NCBI GenBank assembly: GCA_913009825.1
Contig: CAJVYQ010000021.1
Coordinates: 1-64,000 of the forward strand
Length of the DNA: 64,000 bases
Source of the DNA: an uncultured Deferribacteres bacterium
Lineage (GTDB): Bacteria; Zhuqueibacterota; JdFR-76; DREG01
Direction of reading: 5' to 3'
Shown: positions 1 through 8,209 of the stretch, piece after piece
Layout of the letters: the number at the start of each line of letters is the position of its first letter
Position numbering within the stretch: the stretch's first letter is position 1
The notes under the pieces: generated by a model
Databases searched by the model: none
Told to the model about the DNA's origin: nothing
What the model saw: only the letters and a program-made list of their open reading frames with translations
Made by a program: the position numbers and the translations under genes

Positions 1-190
1 GATTAATATTCGTAGCGCCCATCTCTTTAGGATGTTTCTTGTTATGGAAAAGAACAATCTTTTTTAGCCAATATACATAAGCCTGTTCTGTTCGGATACT
101 ATAATGTTTGGTCCGGATAACTATTCGAACCCGGTCAGGTAATTTAGGTTTTTGCAGGCTTGTGCCGTTAGTTAAATAATCCATATTCAT
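1..190 (-). CDS. Integron-type tyrosine recombinase (IntI-like), N-terminal fragment cut by the window edge
   Basis: Reading leftwards from an ATG at 188-190 gives 63 residues without a stop. They include LPDRVRIVIRTKHYSIRTEQ followed by AYVYWLKKIVLFHNKKHP. This matches the N-terminal SAM-like DNA-binding domain of integron integrases, whose hallmark is HYSxRTExAYVxWxxxFIxFHxxxHP. The catalytic domain with its RHRH-Y residues lies beyond the left edge, so activity and the IntI-specific patch cannot be judged. A second ATG six bases inside could also start it. In an integron the attI site and cassettes lie upstream of intI, which here means to the right; that stretch holds a hairpin at 241-289 and then IS remnants. 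The family call is from recalled motif similarity and is fairly secure. Confidence 0.75.
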   Translation of the reverse strand, partial: MNMDYLTNGTSLQKPKLPDRVRIVIRTKHYSIRTEQAYVYWLKKIVLFHNKKHPKEMGATNIN

Positions 191-240
191 AGTATATTAG
201 CTGAATATTTTTTTTAAAGAAAAAATGTATTTTAATGTAT

Positions 241-289
241 AAATTGGCTGGTTGAATGTCAAGTAAGATTTTCAACCCGAGCCAAATTT
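241..289. repeat. Bulged hairpin upstream of the integrase, possible attI or terminator
   Basis: AAATTGGCTGGTTGAA (241-256) pairs with TTCAACCCGAGCCAAATTT (271-289) apart from small bulges. A GTTGAAT at 251-257 and a GTTAGAT at 296-302 fit the GTTRRRY core of integron recombination sites. The position beside the integrase start is right for attI, but attI sites share little sequence, so this is only a candidate. Confidence 0.3.
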
Positions 290-567
290 AAAATTGTTAG
301 ATCAAATCAAACAGGTTTTTCGCTATCATCATTATTCCTGCCGCACCGGACAGACATATTGCAGTTGGATTGTGCGCCTTCTCAAGTTCCTCCTAAAACC
401 GCAACAATATCAGGATTTCCAATTAGATTTTTATTTTCACTGAAATTGGTTCATCATACACTTATCCCGAAAAATGTTCCGCGTAAATGCCTAACACATC
501 GAGTATAAAGAGGTTAAATATCAAAAACTAACCGGTCACAGGGATAGTAAATAATCCTCCATTATTG

Positions 568-585
568 AAACCGCTGAAGCGGTTT
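568..585. repeat. Perfect short hairpin AAACCGCT-GA-AGCGGTTT
   Basis: An 8-bp stem with a two-base loop in a non-coding stretch. There is no T-run directly after it. It may be an intergenic repeat of the genome or the end of a degraded element. Confidence 0.5.
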
Positions 586-837
586 AGCACCTTCTTATTA
601 CTTTTTTACCACCATAATAAATTGTGGTGTTTGTCCAATTGTTTTTTGAATAAACATCATGATTTATCATGGTAATTTTAGACTGCACTGCATACTTCTT
701 AACCGTTTCAAAGGTTTCCTGAATATCACTACAGCGCAAGATTACCCAATTTCATTAGTTTCTTTTTCCGGTGCGACACATAAGCGACATAATTTCTTTT
801 TTGATAATATCGCACCGGCATTATTACTCGCGCTGCA

Positions 838-1312
838 TCAAACGGTTTCATTGGCAACACTGCTTTCATGAGCAAAGTCGCTTGAGGTAACGTCAGAACC
901 GGAGTTTTTTTTAAACAGGTGTCTTATTCCGGTCAAAAATAATTGTGCAATGAAGACAAATGTCATATGGCGATGCCATGTTTCCCAGGATCGATGTTCA
1001 TAATGAGACATTCCCAGATGACTTTTCCCTTCCTGAAAACATTGCTCAATTGGCCGGCGTAACATAGAAACACGACACATCTCTTCAAAGGATATGTCTA
1101 AAGGAGCATTGCTCAAACAGTATTTGATTTCGCTGCCGGCCAAAGTTTTGCGAATAAATAGCCAACATTCTTTTCCCGGCCGACCATCTCCGGCGGCAAT
1201 GACTCGCAATCGAGTGACTTTTGCAACAATGGGGCCCTTTGCTCCTTCGGCTAAAACCTTGTCTTGCCAATTTAAACAAGGGTCTTTAGCCAAATCTGAA
1301 ACAGCTACCGGC
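838..1312 (-). pseudogene. IS701-type DDE transposase, C-terminal remnant
   Basis: The minus-strand frame reads VSDLAKDPCLNWQD, then AKGPIVAKVTRLRV, then MLRRPIEQCFQEGKSHLGMS and YEHRSWETWHRHMTF. This is the C-terminal half of IS701-family transposases, whose conserved block is RWxIEExFxxxKxExGLDxYExRSWxGWxRHxTL. The last catalytic Glu sits in the IEQCFQEGK region. The N-terminal half, with the first two catalytic Asp, is missing: the frame continues to 1350, but from about 1312 upward the DNA belongs to an IS21 remnant. The simplest history is an IS21 insertion followed by deletion. It cannot make an active transposase. Confidence 0.8.
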
Positions 1313-2361
1313 GGCGGAATACACAACAATAAACAATCCATCAGCCACATCGCACTCGCGCTAGGCTATGACCGGAAAACCATCAGAAAATACATTCAAG
1401 TCGCGCAACAAAAAGGACGGTCTGTGCCTTCATTGCCACGCTTTCACACAGCCGCCACAAGTTTGTCGAGTTTGTTTACAAACAGGATCAGCAGAGTTTT
1501 ACCGCCTCCCATATTGGAATGTTCGATTATTTTGGCGGCGTTCCCGCTCGAATCCTGATCGACAATCTCAAAAGCGGCGTCATCAAACCGGACATCTATG
1601 ATCCAAAACTGAATCGCACCTACCGGGAGATGGCCGGACATTACGGCTGTTTCATCGATCCCTGCCGGGTGCAGCATCCGAAATACAAAGGCAAAGTGGA
1701 ACGAGACGTGCAGACGGTGCGTCAGCAGTTCCGAAAATTTGTGGTTCTCAATCCTGCCATTGACATCGCCCAAGCCAACCGACAAAGCACAAAATGGCTT
1801 GTTGATGAATACGGCCAAAGAGATCATGGCACCACTCGATTGAAACCTTTTCACGTTTTTATTGACAAAGAACAACCCGCTTTAAAGCCGTTGCCTGACG
1901 AACCCTTTGAAATCGCTTAATGGAAAGAAGCCAAGGTGCATCCGGATCATTACATTCAATTCAATAAAAAAGCTTATTCTGTGCCCCACGCGTATGTGGG
2001 CAAAAAAGTCCGGGTCAAAGCCACGGATAAAGTCGTGCAGATTTATTATCAGGAGATACTGATTAAACAGCACGTTATAACCGACCACTACCACTACACT
2101 GATTTCAACGACTTTCCCGACGATGTTCAAGCTGCCCTGGATGAAGGAGTGCCGCTGAATTTACAACGCCGTACCGAAGCAGTCGGTGATGACTTTGCAA
2201 AATTGATCCGAACCGTCCTTGAACCGTACGCTTTTATGAACATGAGAAAAGCCCAGGGCCTTTTGAGTCTGGCGCAAAAGTACGACAATCGCCTCTGTCG
2301 CAGCAATCTTTGGACTTTGTTCGTCAGGCAGATTATTTTGTTCACTAAAAATAAGGAGAAA
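1313..2361 (+). pseudogene. istA: IS21-family transposase IstA, internally deleted and interrupted
   Basis: The first part (about 1315-1430) encodes the helix-turn-helix ISHIALALGYDRKTIRKYI typical of IstA. The frame then jumps to one encoding SRHKFVEFVYKQDQ and FDYFGGVPARILIDNLKSGV (1438-1600), the middle of the rve catalytic core. The piece with the first catalytic Asp has been lost. KYKGKVERDVQTVRQQF carries the catalytic Glu region. TAA at 1918-1920 interrupts the same frame, and translation could only restart at the GTG at 1936. The tail has the C-terminal beta-barrel (YSVPHAYVGKKVRVKATDK) and YAFMNMRKAQGLLSLAQKY, and then runs in frame into IstB sequence. The element is dead. Confidence 0.85.
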
Positions 2362-2589
2362 ATTATAGCACAAACAGCGCGACTCAAAACACAACTGAAA
2401 ACTCTCAAATTATCCGGCATACTCGATAATTTTGATCTCAGGCTTTTGGAAGCCCGGCAAAATCAACTGGCGTATTCGGAGTTCCTATCCATCATTCTCT
2501 CAGATGAAATCGAAACCAGAAACATGAGAAAACTGAAACGCCTGCTCATGTAGTCCGGCATGGTCACTGAAAAAACGCTTGAATTTTAA
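2362..2589 (+). pseudogene. istB: IS21 helper ATPase IstB, N-terminal fragment
   Basis: The residues LKTQLKTLKLSGILDNFDLR, then LEARQNQLAYSEFLSIILSDE and MRKLKRLL match the N-terminal domain of IstB, the AAA+ helper of IS21 transposition. The frame is continuous with the IstA tail, so a deletion has joined the two genes. TAG at 2551-2553 interrupts it. The same frame then reads SGMVTEKTLEF to a TAA at 2587-2589. The Walker A and B ATPase core is absent. AAGGAG at about 2353-2358 looks like the relic of the istB ribosome binding site. Confidence 0.8.
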
Positions 2590-2607
2590 GTTATCGTTCT
2601 TTACATT
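2579..2607 (+). promoter_or_regulatory. Promoter-like TTGAAT-17-TACATT, copy A of a repeated element
   Basis: TTGAAT at 2579-2584 and TACATT at 2602-2607 are 17 bases apart. The surrounding 60-70 bases (AAAAACGCTTGA ... TTCTTTACATTA.CGCTAA ... AATCAGGT.GGGAA) recur at 44565-44630 with the same spacing. It could drive the RidA/DAHP synthase genes starting at 2787, or be part of an IS end. Confidence 0.4.
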
Positions 2608-2786
2608 AACGCTAAATAACTAATCAGGTAGGGAACATGATGACCTTCACACCTGGGGAATATGATGGCCCTTGACAATCCCTAACCAGGAGAAGTGATT
2701 TAAATAATCGCTCAATAATATTTCATTAAGATACTAAATAGGATTTTGTTTCTGGAATATTCACAGTTTGGGAGGTAAAATAAAAT

Positions 2787-3380
2787 ATGATTCAAGATGC
2801 ACGTATGATAAAAGAACAGCTCATTAATGAAACACAGCTTTCGAAAAATGAGCGTGAGGAATTAATACAACTTGGCATGCTTGCACAAGATGGACAAATA
2901 CAGCTCTCACCAGTACACCCCCCTGAGCGGCCGCCAATCCCAAAACGAGATGTCAATGCACCTGAAGTGCTCAATGAGGCTTATAAATACTTGCCCAGGC
3001 CTTCTTCATTCTCGCGAGGTTTATGCCTCGACCTAAATGGTTATAAAATATTATTAATTTCCGGCACAGCAAGTGTAGATGAAAACGGTCTGTCTGTCTA
3101 TGTGGGAGATTTTCGAGCTCAGTGCTGGAGAACGTACCGTAATATTACCTCGCTTCTCAATTCTGAAGGGATGACCTGGCACGATGTCATTCGAACCTCT
3201 TGTTATTTGAGAGATATTGAACGGGATTATAAAGATTTTAACGAGGTACGTACTGCTTTTTTTAATTGGTTGAAACTTGATCCTCTGCCTGCCAGCACCG
3301 GCATTCAGGCACGCATTTGCCGCGAGGATTTGCTGGTGGAGATCGAGGCGACTGCTATTTGTCCGTCAGATTCGAAGTGA
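2787..3380 (+). CDS. RidA-family (YjgF/YER057c/UK114) protein with N-terminal extension
   Basis: This 197-residue protein has a RidA domain from about residue 60 to the end, including LLISGTASVDENG (near residue 90) and the C-terminal block GIQARICREDLLVEIEATAI. Classical RidA enzymes hydrolyse reactive enamine/imine intermediates and use an Arg in this last block, which is present. The family is usually about 130 residues; the extra 55 N-terminal residues are hydrophilic and unassigned. The start is fixed by GGGAGG 12 bases upstream of the ATG. The next gene, 162 bases on in the same direction, is DAHP synthase. A RidA relative beside a shikimate-pathway entry enzyme suggests chorismate or aromatic metabolism rather than general imine clearance, but that is inference. 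Confidence 0.85.
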   Translation: MIQDARMIKEQLINETQLSKNEREELIQLGMLAQDGQIQLSPVHPPERPPIPKRDVNAPEVLNEAYKYLPRPSSFSRGLCLDLNGYKILLISGTASVDENGLSVYVGDFRAQCWRTYRNITSLLNSEGMTWHDVIRTSCYLRDIERDYKDFNEVRTAFFNWLKLDPLPASTGIQARICREDLLVEIEATAICPSDSK

Positions 3381-3542
3381 CTTTTCTAACCAGCAGCTTC
3401 AAAGAAACATAAATACCAGGAGAAATATGCGTGTAATTTGTTTATTATCACCGATTTCTAATGGTTGGCATTTTTAGGATGTCGCTTTACTAAGCCTCAG
3501 GGCTTGTGAGTTCAATGAAAAGTTGTAGTTAAGGATAAACAG

Positions 3543-4442
3543 ATGGAGAGAGGAAAAAACAGTAAGCAGGTGATTTCAGGCCCTCCCCCTGTCAAATTAG
3601 TCAATCGAGAGACAAAGCCAGAAGGAACGATCGTGAATGTTCAGGGGATTCAAATAGGTGGTTCAGAGGTGGTGGTTATGGCAGGGCCATGTGCGGTTGA
3701 AAGTCAAGAACAACTGTTGGTGACTGCTCGAGCCGTGCAGGCCAGTGGGGCTAAAATATTACGAGGAGGCGCTTTCAAACCCCGAACCTCCCCATACAGT
3801 TTCACGGGGTTGAAAGAGGAAGGATTGAAATTACTTGCCGCGGTTCGGCAAGAGACGGGGCTGCCGGTCGTTACAGAGGTCATGGACACACGCCAGGTTG
3901 AAATGGTATACCGGTATGCGGACATTCTGCAGGTCGGCTCCCGCAACATGCAGAGCTTCACTCTCCTGGAGGAAGTGGGTCTATGTAACAAACCAGTATT
4001 GCTCAAACGTGGCATGTCCGCTACTATTGAAGAGTTTCTGTTTGCTGCCGAGTATATTCTCAAACAGGGCAATCAGCAAGTCATCCTCTGCGAACGGGGC
4101 ATCCGCACTTTCGAGACTTCTACTCGCTACACCCTGGATTTAAACGCTGTACCTATGTTAAAGAAACTCAGCCACCTCCCCGTCATAGTGGATCCCAGCC
4201 ATGGGACGGGTCACTGGTGGATGGTTCCATGGATGGCAAAAGCTGCAGTTGCGGTCGGGGCGGATGGACTGCTGGTGGAGGTTCACTGTAAACCTGAAGA
4301 GGCGTTAAGTGATGGACCTCAATGCCTGCGTCCTGATAAGTTTGACTCGATGATGCAAGAAATTAATAAAGTTGCCCGAGCAGTAGGAAGGAAGATATTA
4401 ATTCCAAAACCTATCCATGAACTGAACAATTCAACCGTATAG
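3543..4442 (+). CDS. aroF: 3-deoxy-7-phosphoheptulonate (DAHP) synthase, short type I-beta form
   Basis: The enzyme condenses phosphoenolpyruvate with erythrose 4-phosphate, the first step of the shikimate pathway, in the cytoplasm. Diagnostic blocks are MAGPCAVES (about residue 47), [44 protein letters not shown] and [11 protein letters not shown], where Cys, Lys and His ligands of the beta/alpha barrel sit. Only about 35 residues precede the barrel. The ferredoxin/ACT-like regulatory domain known from Thermotoga DAHP synthase is therefore missing, and feedback control by that domain is unlikely. AAGGA lies about ten bases before the ATG. KDO-8-phosphate synthase is a related fold, but the KPRTSPYSF block favours DAHP synthase. 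Confidence 0.92.
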   Translation: MERGKNSKQVISGPPPVKLVNRETKPEGTIVNVQGIQIGGSEVVVMAGPCAVESQEQLLVTARAVQASGAKILRGGAFKPRTSPYSFTGLKEEGLKLLAAVRQETGLPVVTEVMDTRQVEMVYRYADILQVGSRNMQSFTLLEEVGLCNKPVLLKRGMSATIEEFLFAAEYILKQGNQQVILCERGIRTFETSTRYTLDLNAVPMLKKLSHLPVIVDPSHGTGHWWMVPWMAKAAVAVGADGLLVEVHCKPEEALSDGPQCLRPDKFDSMMQEINKVARAVGRKILIPKPIHELNNSTV

Positions 4443-4565
4443 AATTTAAATTCAACAAATAGGTGCAAATTGCACTGGTACAAAAGTCCGCATAGAAAAA
4501 TGAATAAGAAATGTGTACATACAGCGAAAAGTACACATTCTACCGTGAATAACTGGCAAGCAAAA

Positions 4566-6539
4566 ATGATTCGGCTTTTTACCGGTGTTTCTTTCGCTCT
4601 TTTCTGCGCAGGAGTTACGACATCTGTTTATGCCCAATCTTTGCCTGATCTGATCTTCGTTCAAATCCCCGCCCGGGCGAAACCGGATTTTCAAGTTGGA
4701 ACACGCATGTCCTCCCCTATAAATAGATATGTGGATGGCGCCCGGATAGTAATTCTCCGTCCTTCAGCCGCTAAACCAGTGAATCTCACGCCGGAATTCA
4801 CCGCAGCCTGTGATCCTGATGTCTCTTTTGATGGAGAAACTATCGTATTCGCCGGCAAGAGAAATCCGGAAGAACCCTGGCAAATCTGGAGGATGAATAT
4901 CGACGGCTCTCAGAAAGTACAAATTACCCGGGGCGAAGGTGACTGCATCACTCCGGTGCATGCCGGAAACCGATTCTATTTGAACGACCCGCAGCCCACA
5001 CCACAGATTATCTATGTCGGCACGGAGCACGGCTGGAAAAACGAACAGGATGCAGGCCCGGTCTTCGCTTTATACGGCACAGATACGCAAGGCAAAACAG
5101 TCCACCGTTTGACGTTTAATCTCCACAGCGATTTTTCGCCCGATATTTTGCCAAACGGCCGCATCGTCTTCACCAGTTGGCAGCATTATGGAGACCGATA
5201 CCGGCCAACCGGCATATTTACCTTGATGGGCATCAACAACGACGGCACGGATTTGATGCCGTTCTATGGCAATCATGAAATGCCGCCGGTTAAGGACATG
5301 GTGCAAGTTTCGGATTTCGACAACCGGGTTTACTTTATTGAATCGAATCGGCCCCCCTGGCTGGGCGGCGGTGATATTGCCTACGTCTCCCGACGTCGGC
5401 CGCTGCATTCCTATCATAGATTGAGCCATGAGGGCAAAGGGCTGTTTCACAGTCCCTGCCCCCTTCCGGACGGCGGACTTGTTGCGTCGTATCGTACCAA
5501 TTCCCCCAAAGCGGTGTTCGGCATTTACCGCATCGATCCTAAGAGCGGAAAACGACGACAGCAAATATTTAAAGAACCGGGTTGGCATTTCATCGATGCC
5601 CAGGTACTTGCATCGCACCCCAAAGTAAAAGGCCGTTCCAACTGGCTGATTCCGGGATCGACAACGGGCGTATTCTATTGCCTGAACAGTTACAGAACAA
5701 ATCTGCCTGAAGGGAAAAATATCGCCCCCGGAACAATTAAACATGTCCGGGTGATTGAAGGGATACCGCTCAGGCAGAAAGCCACAATATCGGGATATCA
5801 GAACAATGCCACGAATAACACAGGCCCGGAAACCTATTCCGCCACGGCTTTCGGTCCGCGGCGCATCCTCGGGGTGGCGCCTGTTGAAAAAGACGGGTCG
5901 TTCCATATCCGGGTTCCGGCAGAAACCCCGATTACATTTCAGCTTCTGGATAAAAACTATTTAGCCCTGCGCACGCAAGAAGCCTGGACCTGGGTGATGG
6001 GGAATGAAAATCGAGGTTGCATCGGCTGTCATGAGGATCCAGAGATGGCGCCCCCCAACAAGATGGTGGATGCGATCATCAAACCTCCGGTGGAACTTAC
6101 GCTGCCACCGGCACGACGTCGAAGCGTCGATTTTCGCCATCAAATTGCTCCAATTATCGAATCAAAATGCGCTATTGCCGGATGCCATGTCTCCGGCCGG
6201 ACAGCGCTGAATTTTGAAACGACTCAAAATACAACACCTGATGCAGCATTCAGTCAGGTGTATGAAATCCTCATACAGCCAATTCAAGGCCGGCAAAACG
6301 AACGCTATATCGTTCCCGGTAAAGCAAAGGAGAGCCCGTTAATCTGGCATCTTTTTGGCAAACAAATGGGTTCTGGCCAAATACTCTACACCGGCAAAAT
6401 CACCCGGATGCCTCCTGGAAATTCCTTGACGCCTCGGGAACGCATTTTATTCATCGAATGGATTGATTTAGGCGTACAATGGGATTCCCGTGCTGCGATA
6501 GCATCAGAGTCCCGATCGAATGAAGCTAAAACACAGTAA
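4566..6539 (+). CDS. Secreted beta-propeller heme protein of the hydrazine-synthase-alpha (HzsA)-like family
   Basis: A signal peptide starts at the ATG at 4566 (MIRLFTGVSFALFCAGVTTS, then VYAQ). Earlier starts at 4500 (ATG) and 4470 (TTG) are possible but would put about 20-30 polar residues before it. Residues 60-360 carry TolB/PD40-type propeller strands such as PDVSFDGETIVFAGKR and IWRMNIDGSQKVQITRGEGD. Two heme c sites follow: CIGCH at residues 485-489, and CAIAGCH at 535-541, which has the rarer CX4CH spacing. The layout resembles the middle domain family of the anammox hydrazine synthase alpha subunit, which occurs in many bacteria without anammox. Neither the beta nor gamma subunit is in this window, so hydrazine synthesis is not implied. 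It is followed after 14 bases by a VCBS-UnbV gene and is probably co-transcribed with it. Confidence 0.75.
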   Translation: MIRLFTGVSFALFCAGVTTSVYAQSLPDLIFVQIPARAKPDFQVGTRMSSPINRYVDGARIVILRPSAAKPVNLTPEFTAACDPDVSFDGETIVFAGKRNPEEPWQIWRMNIDGSQKVQITRGEGDCITPVHAGNRFYLNDPQPTPQIIYVGTEHGWKNEQDAGPVFALYGTDTQGKTVHRLTFNLHSDFSPDILPNGRIVFTSWQHYGDRYRPTGIFTLMGINNDGTDLMPFYGNHEMPPVKDMVQVSDFDNRVYFIESNRPPWLGGGDIAYVSRRRPLHSYHRLSHEGKGLFHSPCPLPDGGLVASYRTNSPKAVFGIYRIDPKSGKRRQQIFKEPGWHFIDAQVLASHPKVKGRSNWLIPGSTTGVFYCLNSYRTNLPEGKNIAPGTIKHVRVIEGIPLRQKATISGYQNNATNNTGPETYSATAFGPRRILGVAPVEKDGSFHIRVPAETPITFQLLDKNYLALRTQEAWTWVMGNENRGCIGCHEDPEMAPPNKMVDAIIKPPVELTLPPARRRSVDFRHQIAPIIESKCAIAGCHVSGRTALNFETTQNTTPDAAFSQVYEILIQPIQGRQNERYIVPGKAKESPLIWHLFGKQMGSGQILYTGKITRMPPGNSLTPRERILFIEWIDLGVQWDSRAAIASESRSNEAKTQ

Positions 6540-6553
6540 ATTCAGGAGTTCCA

Positions 6554-8197
6554 ATGCATAATAAATGCCGATGCGGTATCAATTTCATCGTCGGATTTCT
6601 CATCGTCCTCTCACCTACACTATGGCTGCACGCACAAGAAAACCTGCCCAGGCTGGTTGATATTACTCAACAAGCCGGGATTAGCTTTGTCCATAATCTC
6701 GGCGATGACGATATGAGTAACCTCGTCGAATCCAGCGCCGCCGGCTGTGCCTTTTTCGACTATGACGGAGACGGTGACCTGGATATTTATCTGGTCAACG
6801 GCGCCTATATTAAAGGAATCAGCCATATCCGGGGGCGCAAGAATAAAGGCAAGCTCTCCAATGCCCTATTTCGGAATAATGGCAACGGGACCTTTACCGA
6901 CGTGACAACTGAAGCAGGTGTCGGTCACAAAGGCATGGGGATGGGTGTGGTTACAGCCGACTATGATAACGATGGGGATCAAGATCTCTTTGTTAGCAAC
7001 TGGGGGCCCAACGTCTTTTACCGAAACAACGGCGACGGGACGTTCACCGATATCACCGGAAAAGCCGGCCTGGAAAACGATCTATGCGGGATCGGCAGCA
7101 CGTTTCTGGACTATGACCAGGATGGATATCTGGACCTGTATGTGGGGAATTATATTGAATATGATCTTGATTATCAATATTTCTATGCCGCGAATAAATT
7201 CCCCGGCCCTCTGTCTTATAAAGGGCAGCCCGACGTTCTTTACCACAATAACGGCGATGGCACTTTTACCGATGTGACCCGGCAGGCCGGAGTTTATAAT
7301 CCGGAAGGAAGAGCTATGGGGGTCACCTCCTGTGATATCGACAACGACGGCGACTGGGATATTTTCGTGGCTAATGACGCCATGTTGAATTACCTCTACC
7401 GCAACAACGGCGACGGCACCTTCACCAATGTTGCTTTACAGACTGCCACCGCTTTTGGGCAAAACGGAGAAGCCACCTCGTCAATGAGTGGAGAATTTGG
7501 TGATATCAATCAGGATGGTTTCGTGGATATCATTGTGCCTGATATGGCGTATGGCTGTATCTACATGAACACCGGTGCCGGCTATTTCGAAGAAATGAGC
7601 GCCAGCATGGGGCTGGCTGCCGCCTGCGGACAATACACCAGTTGGTCTGCGAATTTCTTCGATTTTGATAATGATGGTTATGGAGATCTGTTTATCACCA
7701 ACGGACACCCGCAGCGATTGATAGGACAGGAAGATCTGCTGCTGATAAATAAATCCGGGAGCAGATTTATCAACGTATCATCTGAGCTGGGCCCGGATTT
7801 TCAAGATAAATTTGTCAGTCGCGGATCTGCGGCCGGAGATTTTGATGATGACGGCGATCTGGATTTACTGGTGATGAACCTGAATGATCGTCCCCGCCTA
7901 CTCCGTAATGATGGCGGCAATAATAAAAACTGGATTATGATCCATCTGATTGGTACTAAGAGCAACCGGGATGCCATCGGCAGCCGCATTCGATTAACCA
8001 CCGGGAAAAGAACACAAACCAGGTGGCGGGTGAGCAGTTCCGGTTATCTTTCGCAGAGTGATTATCGGGTACATTTTGGTCTCGGCGATAATACCCGGGT
8101 GGATAAAATCGAGATTCGCTGGCCCGGCGGTAAAAGCCGGACTCTCGAAAATATCAAGGCAAATCAAGTGATAACTGTTAAGGAACCAACATCTTAA
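6554..8197 (+). CDS. Secreted VCBS/FG-GAP repeat protein with ASPIC/UnbV domain (CRTAC1 family)
   Basis: 547 residues, with a signal peptide ending at WLHAQ. Calcium-binding VCBS motifs repeat through residues 70-440: FFDYDGDGDLDIYLVNG, FTADYDNDGDQDLF-type, DYDQDGYLDLYVGNY, DIDNDGDWDIFVANDAM, DINQDGFVDIIV and DFDDDGDLDLLVMN, alternating with YRNNGDGTFTD blades. The C-terminus (about 455-545) is an ASPIC/UnbV domain: NWIMIHLIGTKSNRDAIGSR ... YRVHFGLG ... VDKIEIRWPGGKS. UnbV was named from enediyne gene clusters and ASPIC from cartilage acidic protein; its biochemical role is unknown. AGGAG lies six bases upstream of the ATG. It sits between two secreted cytochromes with gaps of only 14 and 12 bases, so an extracellular partner role in the same complex is plausible. 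Confidence 0.88.
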   Translation: MHNKCRCGINFIVGFLIVLSPTLWLHAQENLPRLVDITQQAGISFVHNLGDDDMSNLVESSAAGCAFFDYDGDGDLDIYLVNGAYIKGISHIRGRKNKGKLSNALFRNNGNGTFTDVTTEAGVGHKGMGMGVVTADYDNDGDQDLFVSNWGPNVFYRNNGDGTFTDITGKAGLENDLCGIGSTFLDYDQDGYLDLYVGNYIEYDLDYQYFYAANKFPGPLSYKGQPDVLYHNNGDGTFTDVTRQAGVYNPEGRAMGVTSCDIDNDGDWDIFVANDAMLNYLYRNNGDGTFTNVALQTATAFGQNGEATSSMSGEFGDINQDGFVDIIVPDMAYGCIYMNTGAGYFEEMSASMGLAAACGQYTSWSANFFDFDNDGYGDLFITNGHPQRLIGQEDLLLINKSGSRFINVSSELGPDFQDKFVSRGSAAGDFDDDGDLDLLVMNLNDRPRLLRNDGGNNKNWIMIHLIGTKSNRDAIGSRIRLTTGKRTQTRWRVSSSGYLSQSDYRVHFGLGDNTRVDKIEIRWPGGKSRTLENIKANQVITVKEPTS

Positions 8198-8209
8198 AGA
8201 GAAACAAAA

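Larger units (their letters stand above)
191..837. other. Non-coding stretch between integrase start and IS701 remnant
   Basis: No convincing gene. It holds a bulged inverted repeat at 241-289, a perfect 8-bp hairpin at 568-585 and a weaker CACCA/TGTGGTG hairpin near 607-630. A 70-codon reading frame at 659-871 has no family resemblance and is probably chance. By integron logic the attI site should lie in the first 100-200 bases next to the integrase start. Confidence 0.5.

Noticed and set aside
659-871. 70-codon + strand gene near the left edge
   Set aside because: No family resemblance, no ribosome site, and it overlaps the end of the IS701 remnant.
1094-1558. 154-codon + strand gene
   Set aside because: Its first part is antisense to the IS701 remnant and only codons after about 1315 match IstA, so it is an accidental join of two elements.
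5070-5906. 278-codon minus-strand gene
   Set aside because: It lies wholly antisense to the HzsA-like gene, whose codons encode clear propeller and heme motifs, and the antisense product resembles nothing.
4566-6539. Hydrazine synthase, hence anammox metabolism
   Set aside because: Only an alpha-like protein is present; beta and gamma subunits and hydrazine dehydrogenase are not in the window, and the family is widespread outside anammox bacteria.
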